From assembly GCA_015178975.1 (NCBI GenBank), contig WHVD01000038.1, positions 310,001-374,000 on the forward strand: a stretch of DNA of 64,000 nt, read 5' to 3'. The translations under genes were made by a program, and so were the position numbers. Positions 11,334 through 22,470 of this stretch are shown here, piece after piece (positions within the stretch are counted from its first letter, which is position 1; the number at the start of each line of letters is the position of its first letter). The notes below the pieces were generated by a model. The model searched no databases, was not told the DNA's origin, and saw only the letters and a list, made by a program, of their open reading frames with translations. The DNA is from Hysterangium stoloniferum (taxonomy: Eukaryota > Basidiomycota > Agaricomycetes > Hysterangiales > Hysterangiaceae).

Positions 11334-12082
11334 TGTTAAGAACTGAAAACTGACTAATGTTGGTAGGTCAACAGGGACTGATCGGAAGGACTTGGCTTCA
11401 GCTTATGTGCTGCGCCCTCGCAAATATCCGTCGGGTGTCCTTAAATTTTGGACAGGCAAAGACTAGTCCTAACGAGTACCTTTTGGCGAGTCACTGATCG
11501 GAACTGAAGGATAAGTCAGGTGTCGGGCCAAGTGGTCGGGACCGAGAGTGGGTGAGCGCATGTGAAGGCGGATAGCAGGGAACTTAGTATAAGGCTTCTA
11601 GAGGTGTGAGTATTCTGAGTCGATATTCTGATTGCCTAGTAACTACAACTACAATGGGTTCATATACAAGTATCTGGCATCTAGAAAATACTAACTAGGA
11701 GAGGAGTGGAAAACAGTATTGACAAATAAGCTTGACTAGGAATGGGAAGGTTACAATTAGTTTGGAGGCCGTGAAATAACTGAGAGCAGGATTACGAGAA
11801 AAGGAAATAGTCCGAGGGTTACAAGTATATATAGACATGTGTGAAACATAGAGTAGAACGGATCATCATAATAAAAGGGGATGTATCAGAGTTTAACCAG
11901 ATAGTATGAGTATATTTTGACGGGGGCGTAAACGGAGTTTGATCACTGCAAAAGCATACGTCAGCATCGGGAGACCAACAGTTTCCGATGTGATGACTTG
12001 AATGATAACTTGAATGATAACTTGAATTGTCGATAGGTGGTGATAACCTCGGGGACCATCGGGTTGTGACACAGTCGTAACA
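11334..12082 (+). mobile_element. Solo LTR, 749 bp, CCTGG target duplication
   Basis: It starts TGTTAAGAACTG at 11334 and ends CAGTCGTAACA at 12082 (inverted ends TGTTA/TAACA). The identical 5-mers CCTGG flank it at 11329-11333 and 12083-12087. Internal motifs (GGCTTCAGCTTATGTGCTGCG; GCATCTAGAAAATACTAACTAGG) match the other two LTRs in the island. It lies only 46 bp after the end of the preceding LTR. Confidence 0.9.
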
Positions 12083-12282
12083 CCTGGAACACATCCTATA
12101 AATATCCAACTCTCTATATCACATGATTGCATGCACCAGACTCCACCTGGATAACCCAGACTCCATTCTATATGTGCTGACTCTCTGTATTGTACAAACT
12201 ATGCACTGGACCCTGCCTGGACATTTCCAGACCCTCCTTGTTCTCAATCCATCTTTGCCTATTTGTCATCTGATTTAGTTTA

Positions 12283-12531
12283 TGTTAGAATTAAGCTCGT
12301 GAGAACAGAGAGCAATAAGGTTCCATTTGTCTATTTGGCCGTAAGGCAAACGAATGGCTAGATACATGGACTCTAGGCTACTTATATGTATCTGCTAAAC
12401 AAAAGGAATACTAAAATAGAGAACAAAAGGGGAGAACAAAAGGGGAGAGACAAAAGGCTTGACAATGGTGCGCGCAAACCTTTGATTACATAAGCGGAAT
12501 GAATGCGTAATCAGCTTGATAAATTCCAACA
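12283..12531. mobile_element. Short solo LTR, 249 bp, GTTTA target duplication
   Basis: It begins TGTTAGAATT and ends AATTCCAACA, with TG/CA termini and imperfect terminal inversion. It is flanked by the perfect duplication GTTTA at 12278-12282 and 12532-12536. The small size and TGTTAGAAT start are typical of Ty1/copia-type LTRs in fungi; the superfamily call is inference. It contains a local repeat of GAGAACAAAAGGGGA near 12420-12450. It inserted at the left border of the foldback sequence. Confidence 0.85.
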
Positions 12532-12539
12532 GTTTACCA

Positions 12540-13207
12540 CCATGTTTCCCTATTTGTTTGACATCTGGTTTATTGTGTTATTGTACTCTTAATATGTCTT
12601 TTTGTATGTCTAAGTTAGTAGTACAATAATCTACTAGTCTATATAGTCCAGTAGTTATTTGTACATACATACAATCTGACCAGAAAATTGACTTAGTTTC
12701 TACTTGTCTCTTGCACCTTGCATATTCTCAGAACCCACAGGTTTCCCATCTGCTGCTGTTTGAAATTAGACAACACAATCTGTGAAGGTGCAGCACATAA
12801 GCTGAAGCTGCATCCTTCCCAGAACTTCTGTGGGTTTCCCTGGAGACCCACCCATGAGCCCTGCACTTAACACATGGGGCTCATGGTTGGTCTCTGGGGG
12901 AGACCTGTGGAAGTTCCAGGGAAGGACTTGGCTTCAGCTTATATGCTGTGCCCTTGCAAGATCACATTGTCCAACTTCAGACAGGAGTGGATGGGAAACC
13001 CATGGGTTCCAAGAATACACTGAGGCAGATACTAAGTTGAAGCTAAGTTGATTTTCTGATCAGATTGTAAGTACAGATAGTAGCTAGACTATATACTGTA
13101 TGTAGACTAGTAGATTATTGTACTACATATCCAAAGATACAAAAAGACATAACAGGCATACAATAAGACAATAAACTAGATATCAAACTGATTTGGGAAC
13201 AAGGGGT
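12540..13207. repeat. Foldback: about 660-bp imperfect inverted repeat
   Basis: Two arms of about 325 bp (12540-12868 and 12875-13207) are reverse complements of each other with scattered mismatches. Landmarks: TAGTACAATAATCTACTAGT on the left and its complement near 13100; GCACATAAGCTGAAGC at 12789 against GCTTCAGCTTATATGC at 12931; and the tip CATGAGCCC...GGGCTCATG around 12853-12886. The inner motif GGAAGGACTTGGCTTCAGCTTATATGCTGTG is shared with the LTR family at 1401 and 11334, so the arms may derive from two head-to-head LTR relatives. Confidence 0.85.
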
Positions 13208-13319
13208 CAGGATGTCTGGGCAGAGTCCAGTGGCTAGTTCATGCAATATAGTGAGTCAAGTACATATAGGATGGGTTCCAGGTCCTGGCAGGTTTCCCAG
13301 TCCTAACAACAACCATCAA

Positions 13320-13436
13320 TGCACTTGTAAACTACTTTACTTGGTAAAGTGGGCAGGTTATGGGGGCACCAATGAAGAATCTTCTTGGATTTTGGCCACA
13401 GAACTCATGAATCCCAGCCCACTAACCTCCACCTAG
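13320..13436 (+). pseudogene. Chromodomain remnant of a Ty3/gypsy polyprotein
   Basis: An open stretch reads KLLYLVKWAGYGG...ESSWILATEL and then stops at 13436. The YLVKWAGY...SW core is the C-terminal chromodomain found after integrase in chromoviral Ty3/gypsy elements. No integrase, reverse transcriptase or protease frame is recognisable upstream. The sequence just downstream (AAGAGTTGCAGAGGCCCACAGGG near 13500) could be the former 3' untranslated and polypurine area. It is a fragment only. Confidence 0.7.
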
Positions 13437-15615
13437 CCACATTATCCACAGACTTTGGACCCATTTTGTTAAGGTCTAAGGTTCAAGGCTTAAAGGTAAA
13501 AGAGTTGCAGAGGCCCACAGGGTTAGAGTGGGGTCCTGAAATGATGGATCCTAACACACCTTAACAATAGCAGAACACTGTCATATTCATGTAGTCAATA
13601 TATAAAAGTCAGGCACAGAGTGGGCTACTGTAGATGGAAATCATGTGCTGGTATGTTATGTATGTGGTGCCACTGTTGGAGATGTCACAATCAGGGAAAC
13701 TAATGTTGGGATGCTAAAGGATAATTAAAAGGAAGAATATATGGTGGCCAGAGAAATGATACCTAACATCCTCCGAAAACAGTCCAGCATGTATAATGTG
13801 CCCATAAAAGTTGCCATAAATAAAAGTGCCTAAATCAATGGGAAAAAAAGATGTAATATTGAAGACATTGATTAATTGGTCAATGAGAACTGAAAAAATA
13901 TCAATCATGTTGCATCATTCCCTAAAGCAGACACAATTGACTCGTGGAAAAAGAAAAGAAGCAATTATTTTTAGGCCAGTTTATAATAAGATGCTTTAAA
14001 ATAAAGAAGAGTATCTATTCTTTGAGGAACTGTAAGGGTATACAAGGCCTAGCTTCAACCGAGTACACAAACAGGTTAAAACAAAAGGGTAAAGTGGGAA
14101 CTTGACTTGGAAAGAAGATTGTCAATATCAACTCGAAAGCAGCGTCTGAGGCTAACTATGAAGAAAGGCAGCTGGATTCTTCGCTTCGCTTCGACAGACG
14201 GAGAGCTAATTGCACACTACCGAGCTTTTCAAAGGTTTTGTTATATATACGCGCAGTGGTTTTCAACCAGTCGGTGAATTACTCTCTGTCAAGTAATTGG
14301 CCGGCGTGACAAGCGTGAGAATATATACGTGCCCCCTGGTATTCAAGCCCACCCGATCGATGGTGGTTACGATGTGTGAGTACACCGGCGCTGCGGCCCA
14401 AGCACATTATTGTTATCGCGCACTGCAATGACTCACTTGCCGGAATACAGGCTGTGTCCTGGGAGAAAATGACGTGCCTTCAGACATATCCCGTCCAGAC
14501 CTGGCTATACTCGTGCGGCGCATGACGGTGGCGTGCCGCACGCATGCACGGCGGGCAAAACTCTCTCCCCCCCGCTATTTCTGGAAATGAGACACCTGCG
14601 ACGCGCTGCATTTCCGAGCCAAGGGGGGTTGCAGGATGCACGCCGGGGAGCGAGCTGCGAGGCTGCGGGGCACGGCAGATTCCAGCGCGGGTGTGCTGCG
14701 CGCACGGCAGATTCCCCGTGCTGCGAGCACGGCAGATTCCACAGTGTAGTGCCAGACGTGCATGCATATGGCTCGCACTGCATTCCAGCCGCAGAAGGCT
14801 GAGGCATCTCCACTTATCGCGCCAGACGCCATGGCCGCGATCGGGCCACAGTACGTGGCGTGGCGTGTTGCGATAAGCCTGAGGAAGCCCGTCCTTGCTG
14901 TAAGATGAAGCCCAGGATCAATGTTCTCGCCGATGAAGGGGTCGAAATTAGGGCGGCCTGAAATACGCGTGATACAGTGATTTATTTCCCGAAATGGCAA
15001 AATGACGTCGCGTTTTGCCGGCGGTGTGCCGTTAAGGAAGCCGAGTGGTTCAAAATATGCCACGATGGCCCGATGTGCGGTCATGAAGCTATGTATATGC
15101 GTGCGCATGATTCAAGTTATGATGGTAATCCAATATGGGCATCCTATTGTTGAAGCCACAATTATATATACCACAGAAGACTCGAGGGTGATAACTATAT
15201 TGCGGGGAGAGCTACTGGGGATAACGATGGAAATGTAGGTAATCGTTACAAGACTTGAGTAAAAGTGAAACTAGGGACGTGGATTGGATTGTACTATATG
15301 GACCGAATGAAGGAAGCGGGAAATAGGCAAATTGGTACATGGAAATTTAGGGGCAAAGCGCGTGCATTGATATAAGATAATGACGATGAAGTATACGAGT
15401 GTAGAGTAGTATTTCGGTAAGGGTGGTTACCCCCCCCCCAGGTTTGCTTGAGAGATGTGAGTGCTAGGAGAGAAACAAAGGCAACAACAGAGCAAGATCA
15501 ACACAATAGATCGACCTGCATGTCATTCCTTGGTGGCAGTATGCCGGCTGACTTTCTCAACTTGCGCACATCTACTGGTTATTCGGCCATGCGTCTATAC
15601 GTACGAAGACATGAG
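13437..15615. other. Gene-poor stretch with a GC-rich island
   Basis: No supported gene. At 14440-14880 base composition rises sharply in GC and CpG, which creates overlapping open frames on both strands (none with a domain or intron structure). A motif CACGGCAGATTCC occurs three times in 14670-14745. A homopolymeric C run lies at about 15430-15439. Confidence 0.5.
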
Positions 15616-17037
15616 CTACGCAGAATGTGAAGGAAATGCGCAACGTACCTCTTCGTCAGACTCCTCATCCGAATCTTTCTCAGTGTCCTCTTCTTCATCG
15701 TCGTCCCCATCCACGCTGCTCGTGCTCGTGCTCGTGAAGGAGCTCCCGCTCGACGTCTCTGCATCGTCTCTTGATGGGGGATAGAGGGCGGGCTGAGCAG
15801 TAGCGTTGTTGCGTGAGAGGGTCGCAGTATTGCTAGAAGATGTCCGTGAGAGGATGGTGGCGTTGTCGGAGGAGGTGCGTGAAAGGGCAGTAGGTGTAGC
15901 ATTACCGTCGGTAGCCCTCGCATGGGCTTGGTGTGAATCACGACGGCGGAGGTGATGGGGGTGCGGTGATGATGCAGGGACACTCACGGCTTGGTAGACG
16001 TGGTGTTCCGGCGCGGTGTTATTATCCCGCTCTGTTTTCTGAGAAGAGTCCTTCCTGGAGCCCTCTGTGGGCGGGTGGACAGCGATCTCAGGGACCGCAT
16101 CTGATTGTTCCTTCTCCTGCTGTGCCTTTTTCTCTCGCTCACGCTGTTCTCTTCGTTTCTTGACCCATCCCATACCACTGCCGTCGTCACCGTCCGGATC
16201 ATCGTCGCCGAGGATTTTGCCCTGACGTTGCAACTTTGCCCAGTCTGTTCCGGGTGTGCCCTTATGTTCCGCATTAACACTGCCCATGCCACCATACCCC
16301 CACTCGACAAACTCGGGCTCGTTGTTGGGCGCTGTGTTTGAGATGTCGGAGGAATGATGGCGACGACCGTACACACGACCGTTGAGCATGCGAGTGCCGC
16401 GAGTGGTGTTTGGACCTGAAAGCCTGGCAGATTCCGAGGCGACACGCGTGAGTGGCCCGCCGTCTCGGAGTGGCTCTTTCAAAGGGGTGATGGTACGGCT
16501 GCCGGCGCTGGTGCTGCGTTCGAGGGGTGCGCCACTCTTATACTTGGACTCGGTATATGAATCATGCGAGGAAGTGGGTGAGTGGGGATCGGCGTTGGAT
16601 TGCTTCAGGGGACTGAAGAGGGGGGCTAGAAACTTTTGGCCCCAAGATTTTGATTTGGGTTTTGGTGGCGGGTCCTCAGGGGACAAGGCGGACATACCAA
16701 ATCTAGGGGACGGAGGGTAGTCTGGGGGGGTGGGGGGACAAGGGGAGGGAGCGTCTGAGTCTGAGTCGTAAAATGGGGAGTTTGGAACTTGGGAGTCGTC
16801 GACGCGACGGGGTTCAGGTAGAGGAGCAAAGCGGATACGGCGTGGAGAACGGGAGCGGGAATTAGAGGTTGATGAGGAGGAGGAAGCTTGAGAGGATGAG
16901 AGTTGTCGATGGCGAAGGGCTGGTGGGTCGAGATAAGGAGCAGGGATAGAAGTATTTACGTTGTTGAGAAGAATACCTGGAGACTTGTTGTGATCCTGGA
17001 GGAATATCGAATTGTCTTGAGAGAATGAGGGAGACAT
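15616..17037 (-). CDS. Unrecognised Ser-rich, low-complexity fungal protein
   Basis: One long frame from ATG 17037 encodes about 473 residues. Most of it is Ser/Pro/Arg-rich and predicted disordered. A more ordered core is EFVEWGYGGMGSVNA near residue 245, followed by a charged helix (WVKKRREQREREKK) near 290, and the C-terminus is very acidic (DDDEEEDTEKDSDEESDEE). The last codons before the stop overlap a good donor (GAG followed by GTACGT at about 15651), so an additional short 3' exon is possible and the true C-terminus is uncertain. I do not recognise a named family. The length of uninterrupted frame, the acidic/basic block structure and the isolated position support a real gene. Confidence 0.6.
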   Translation of the reverse strand: MSPSFSQDNSIFLQDHNKSPGILLNNVNTSIPAPYLDPPALRHRQLSSSQASSSSSTSNSRSRSPRRIRFAPLPEPRRVDDSQVPNSPFYDSDSDAPSPCPPTPPDYPPSPRFGMSALSPEDPPPKPKSKSWGQKFLAPLFSPLKQSNADPHSPTSSHDSYTESKYKSGAPLERSTSAGSRTITPLKEPLRDGGPLTRVASESARLSGPNTTRGTRMLNGRVYGRRHHSSDISNTAPNNEPEFVEWGYGGMGSVNAEHKGTPGTDWAKLQRQGKILGDDDPDGDDGSGMGWVKKRREQREREKKAQQEKEQSDAVPEIAVHPPTEGSRKDSSQKTERDNNTAPEHHVYQAVSVPASSPHPHHLRRRDSHQAHARATDGNATPTALSRTSSDNATILSRTSSSNTATLSRNNATAQPALYPPSRDDAETSSGSSFTSTSTSSVDGDDDEEEDTEKDSDEESDEEVRCAFPSHSA

Positions 17038-19223
17038 TGGGTTGAAAATGAACCTTGAAGTGAGGAGAAGATGAAGGTTGGGATATAAGCAAGAGGGAGG
17101 TCTGAGTTAAAAGGTAGATAGATGGAGCACTAGTTAGTATGTACACTTGGAGGTATGGGCGTCTAATCATCGGAATCAAAACTGTATAGATAGACAACAC
17201 AGACTTGTATTAATTGTCTGTGGCGTCATTGATTGATTTATATACCAGTCTGCATATAATAATATACAATGACTTGTTATAAGTAACTTTGTCTAATGAA
17301 TATCGTTCTTTTTCCCAATCTTATCCACCAACGTTCAACCCTGCTTATCCGTCCACGTACCTGCCAAGTTATCCTACTTCAAATTCCGCGGATCACACTC
17401 CGAACCTCCCACCAAACAACCACCACCAAAATCATCAACATGGCCTTCATGGATGATCTGCGATCTTTAATGGGTCTAATAGGCGTCATTGGGGATTTTG
17501 AATAAATGTAAGATATAAATAAGTCGACTTCTTCACTTATATATAGATCCCATTCGATATGAATTTAAGTATCAGCGCAGAATCGGTAACCAAAGGTTCA
17601 CCTCCCCGTCTCGCCTCGCATATAGAGAAACAAACACTAGTTTCGTTTTGAACGCATCATAGGCGATGTCATATGGCCAAAACAGAAAATAGTCGCCAGG
17701 TCGAGCGAGAACTAACACGCCATGATGCAAAGGTCTATTAATTGATGACCATCCTTCCCACAATGTCACTTCCTAAACTGCCTTCCGAATCTTTATCACA
17801 AATGTTACCTCGAAGCTTTGAACAACAGGTAGCCGAGTCGCCGCGCAGCGCGGAACATGAAGGAAACCATTAATATTGCAGCACCACATACCAAGCTACT
17901 GTGAATGCCTCTCAAGATCAAAATTCTTGCGTAATTAATTCGGTGGCCGGTTGATCCAGGATACCACAGCGCCGCATGGAAATCGACGACTGCATTAATT
18001 ATTGCTTGTCTTCAGAGTTCAGGCAAAAATAAAATAAGCCTCCCAGTCTGTAACTGATATTGGAGCCCAACGGGAGTGGCCTTGGATATTATTTTCAGGC
18101 GCACGATTCAGCACAAACCGTTTCTTGTCTGGATACGGATGTTTGGTGGCGGACAAGAATAAACCATTATGCAACATCTTGTGCCGAGAGCTGAGCTGGC
18201 ATTTAAGTTACCCATAACCGGCTTGCTGATATTGATAACAAATACACATATGCACGGCGCGAAGAATAATGACCTGGGAGCATGCTTGATACCAAATCAG
18301 TACCACACAGCTCACAGGAGTAGCCTTTGATATTATTTTCAGGCGCATATTTCAGCACAAATCGTTTTTGTCCGGATGGGGATGTCTGGTGGCGGACAAG
18401 AATAAACCATTATGCAACATCTTGTGCCGAGAGCTGAGCTGGCATCTAAGCTACCCTTTGCTGATATTGGTGACAAATACACATATACACGGCGCAAAGA
18501 ATAATGACCTGGGAGCATGCTTGATACCGAATCAGTACCACAGCCTACAGGGCCTGCCACGGAGTAATGTCTACCCCGCAGACTGGGTATAGATGGTGAC
18601 AAACTGCATTGCATTACTAACCTGGGCTCCAGTACTGTATATCCGATACTCCAACACCAAAGAACAACGATTGGGGAAAAACATGTGTCACAATTCATTC
18701 CCCTCAGGGGATGACGCCCAAGTGTTACCTATGTGGAATTATTAGAAAGTACATATACAGAAAATTCGCACCGTGGCCGTGGAGTATAGGCTCAAGACAT
18801 GTGTATGCCAAATTCTGGGGCCATGAAGCAACTGAAAGAAATACAGTGACATTGTTGTGATTTTTATGGTAGAGGGAGAGGGATGCCTAAGAGGAAGAGT
18901 TCTTGTTTATTTATATCTATAATAACAATTACGCAAGAATTCAAGCTTGCTTGATCAATGAGAGTATCAAGAAGGCAAGGCAACGGGCTAGGGATGGTTT
19001 GAAATATACCGGATCTGTTTTTTCATGACACAGATATCTATAGCGTCAAACAAGACCAAGACCCAAATGATACGAGACAGCCCAAGGAATGGTTAAGCTT
19101 CACTTGATCCTAGCGTACGAGTGGATACGAGGCAAGTAGACAAACAGGTGGCCATGAAGAGAACATAGCGTGCGAAAAAAACATAATTTCAAACCCCGCC
19201 GAGTCTTTCTCGCCACCATCCCG
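17038..19223. other. Intergenic region with a direct duplication
   Basis: No gene is supported; the short open frames here lack conserved features. A segment of about 225 bp is present twice in direct orientation (see the duplication at 18074-18545). The last 100 bases are the upstream region of CWC22. Confidence 0.5.
18074..18545. repeat. Direct duplication of about 225 bp
   Basis: The stretch starting near 18074 (GGCCTTGGATATTATTTTCA, GGCGGACAAGAATAAACC, TTGTGCCGAGAGCTGAGC, ending AATCAGTACCACA) recurs starting near 18320 with small differences. Both copies end in the same CTTGATACC(A/G)AATCAGTACC motif. No coding capacity and no target duplications were seen. Confidence 0.8.
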
Positions 19224-22101
19224 ATGTCGACTCTTACGAGTATGCCTGTTCCAGCGCACCAGTCGTCACCTTACAATAAGCGTAAAAGGCAAGTAATGGG
19301 CAGCTAGTTTGTAGCTGTTAATTAATTTCTTCTGCCAGGTCGACGTCGCGCTCCCGCTCACGTTCCCCTCCTCCACGTACCAAGGTCCGGCTTGAGGTTC
19401 CTAAGATCGACGACGTTGATCCAGTACGCAGACAGGAACGAGAACGTCTTCTCGCTCTGCGTCTTGCCGAAGAGGGGCTCAAGAAGGAGGAAAAGGAGAA
19501 ATCTGACAAAAGCAAGGCCGTTGATACTACATTCGATGCGCGTGCCGAGTTTACGAAGCTTTCGGCGGCCGGTAAGTCGGGAGGCGTGTATATGCCTCCT
19601 GTGCGGTTGCGTGCGCTGCAGGCCGCGGCATCTCAGGACAAGGCGTCCCCGGAGTTTCAGAGGCTTTCATGGGACGCGTTGCGCAAGTCCATCACCGGTA
19701 TCGTGAATAGGGTCAATATTTCCAACATCAAGCATGTCGTACCCGAGCTGTTCGGCGAAAACCTGATAAGGGGAAGAGGTCTATTTGCCAGGAGCGTGAT
19801 GAAAGCGCAGGCCGCATCGCTGCCGTATACTCCTGTGTTTGCAGCCCTCGTTGCGATTATCAACACCAAGTTGCCGCAGGTTGGAGAGTTGGTGCTGCAC
19901 AGACTCGTGAGCCAGTTCAGGAGGTCATTCAAGAGGAATGATAAGGTACAGTGGCGGCGTTGCTGAGATAAAACCTTCACTTTTGGCTGACATGGTCTAT
20001 GTTTCCCTAAGATTTTGTGTCACTCCACGACGACTTTCATTGCCCATTTAGTCAACCAAGGCCTTGCGCATGAGATTATTGCCTTGCAGACGCTTGTCCT
20101 TCTCCTCGAACGCCCAACGGACGATTCTATTGAAATCGGTGTTGGGTTTATGCGCGAGGTCGGCGCCTTCCTCGCCGAGAACAGCCCTAAAGCCAACGCA
20201 TCCGTTTATGAACGATTCCGTGTGGTATTGAACGAAGGGACAATCTCGCAGCGTGTGCAGTTCATGGTGGAGGTTTTAATGCAAGTGAGGAAGGATAAAT
20301 ATAAGGACAACCCAATTTTGCCTGAAGGCTTGGATTTGGTCCCGGAAGAGGATCAGATTACACACCAAGTGCAGTTGGAAGATGATTTACAGGTCCAAGA
20401 AGGTCTAAGTGAGTTTGCGCCTGACGAGTTGGTGTATCCAGAGGAGCTCATTAAAAAAATAGATATCTTCAAGTTTGATCCAAATTTCATCCAAAATGAA
20501 GAAAAGTACCGGGAAATTAAAGCAGAAATTCTCGGGGAAAATGACTCCAGTGAAGGATCGGGAAGCGAAGGATCTGACGACGATTCAGATGACGAACAAC
20601 GTGAGTGCTATTTTATGCCGGCAATGTGTGCGTATTTATGCTGGTATGCAGCGGTCGCGGATAAGGAAGGTATCGAGGACCAGACTGGTACTAATCTTGT
20701 GAACTTGAGGCGGACTATCTATCTCACCATCATGAACTCGGTGTGTTCGACCTAATTTCAGTTTGATTGTTAGCTCACAGTGATCATTAGCTCAACTTCG
20801 AGGAAGCGGTCCATAAACTTTTGAAAATCAATATTGTGGAAGGAGAAGAGGTAAGTTGTCGCGTGTAAACTAATATAAGTCGCTCGATAGCTAACTCTTA
20901 ATGTAGATTGAAATGTGTAATATGATCATCGAGTGTTGCTCTCAAGAGCGTTCATATTCCAACTTTTATGGCCTAGTTGGCGAACGATTCAGCAAGATTG
21001 CAAGGCAATATACCAGTGCGTTCGAGGAAGCTTTCCGTAACTATTACGACACCGTCCATCGATATGAGACAAATCGCTTGCGCAACATTGCCCGTTTCTT
21101 TGGACATCTCCTCGCTACGGACTCAATTTCCTGGGCTGTTCTTGACATAGTAAAGATGAACGAGGACGACACAACAAGTTCCAGTCGTATTCTAGTCAAG
21201 ATCCTCTTTGGAGAAATGATGGAGGAGATGGGTCTCAAAGGCCTTGTAGAGCGTTTGAAGGATCCCGAAGTAAAAGATATCTGCAGGGGCATGTTCCCTC
21301 TTGACAACCCCAAACATACGCGTTTCTCCATTAATTACTTCACCAGCATTGGATTGGGAGCTGTAACAGAAGAGATGAGAGAACACTTGAAGGTGTGTTA
21401 TTTTGGTTTTTATCAAATGTCTATAGCTTAGTTGGGTACATGTGTAGAACGCGCCGCGCATTATCATGGAACAACGTCGTGCTCTTCTCGCGGAAGAAAG
21501 CTCGTCCAGTTCTGATTCTGATTCGTCTGATTCGGATACTTCTAGTGCATCAGACTCGGAGTCCGATAGCACAAGCTCATCTGCGTCATCGGAACGATCC
21601 CGTCGACGCCGTACGTCAATAACGCCACCCCGGAGGTCGTGGAGATCTCCACCTCGTTCTACATCCCGCACCCCGCCGCGATACCGCCGCGATACACATG
21701 TGAGGCCCACATCGGAATCTATCTCTCCACCCCCTCTACCACGAAGGGCTGGACGGGACGATTTTAGGCGGGAGGTGTCGCCTCCGAGGCGAGGCGGAAG
21801 GGAAGAAGTGTCACCCCCGACGAGAAGACATGGACGTGATGATTCGCCTCCTAGGAGACCTGGCAGCCCGCCGCCTCCCAGAAGAGGCGGCCGCGACGAT
21901 ACATCTCCCAGGCGGGGTGGCCGCGATGTTTCTCCCCCGAGAAGGCCTTCACGGGATGACACTCCTCCTAGGAGAGCGAGACGTGTTGAGTCCCCCCTTG
22001 CACGCCATTCTCCCCCAAGAAGGAATCGACGGGGTGAGTCTCCACCACGACGGGGTAGGGCGCGTTCGGACTCCCGGGAACGGTATGACCGAAGGCGATG
22101 A
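19224..22101 (+). CDS. CWC22: Pre-mRNA splicing factor CWC22 (MIF4G/MA3, RS tail)
   Basis: Spliced exons: 19224-19288, 19339-19945, 20012-20600, 20652-20740, 20791-20850, 20907-21392, 21448-22101 (849 residues). A short Arg/Ser N-terminus is followed by the MIF4G domain, opened by SGGVYMPPVRLRALQ and NISNIKHVVPELF, an acidic linker (GSEGSDDDSDDEQ), and the MA3 domain beginning TGTNLVNLRRTIYLTIMNS. The last exon encodes a long Ser/Asp-rich then RS/Pro-rich tail. CWC22 is a spliceosomal protein that joins at activation; in animals it also recruits eIF4A3 for the exon junction complex. Intron 1 uses a GC donor (AG then GCAAGT), needed to keep frame from the only nearby ATG. The 51-bp intron at 20601-20651 is in frame and could be read through, but family alignment supports removal. 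Confidence 0.95.
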
Positions 22102-22470
22102 AGTGGGAGCGGTAGTGATAAAAAAATTGTATAATACGGTACATTCTTTTTCCCAATAAGTATTATATATCGATGTATCAGAATGCGCAGCTGTCGTGAA
22201 TTTGCTGATCTGGCTGGCGATGTGATATTTTCACGCTTGCCTATTTTTATTATGCATTTTTCTTGGAGTTACATAATACCAAATGCTGTGCTTGCAGTGA
22301 GTTCAAAGCAGTGTGGACGGGCGCCAAATAACTGTTCATTCGCTGCGGCCAAGGCAAGGTGGACTATAATTTTAACAGGTGGTGGTAGTTCTACACAACA
22401 CTGTGCACGACCGTCACGATACCCCTATACCTTTATATCTTCCTCTTGATAAATACCTCTTACCAGTCCA
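22102..22470. other. Intergenic, CWC22 3' side / M50B gene promoter
   Basis: About 370 bp between two genes on the same strand. It contains the CWC22 3' untranslated region and the upstream region of the membrane peptidase gene. No further feature is visible. Confidence 0.5.

Noticed and set aside
14575..15108. 177-residue open frame on the minus strand (and shadows on both strands)
   Set aside because: It arises from the GC-rich composition, overlaps other frames of equal length, has no domain and no intron structure.
17296..17505. 69-residue open frame upstream of the CWC22 region
   Set aside because: No conserved features, no splice support, AT-rich intergenic context.
20601..20651. Reading through this 51-nt stretch of CWC22 as coding
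   Set aside because: It is in frame and stop-free but has GTGAGT and AG borders and is absent from the family.
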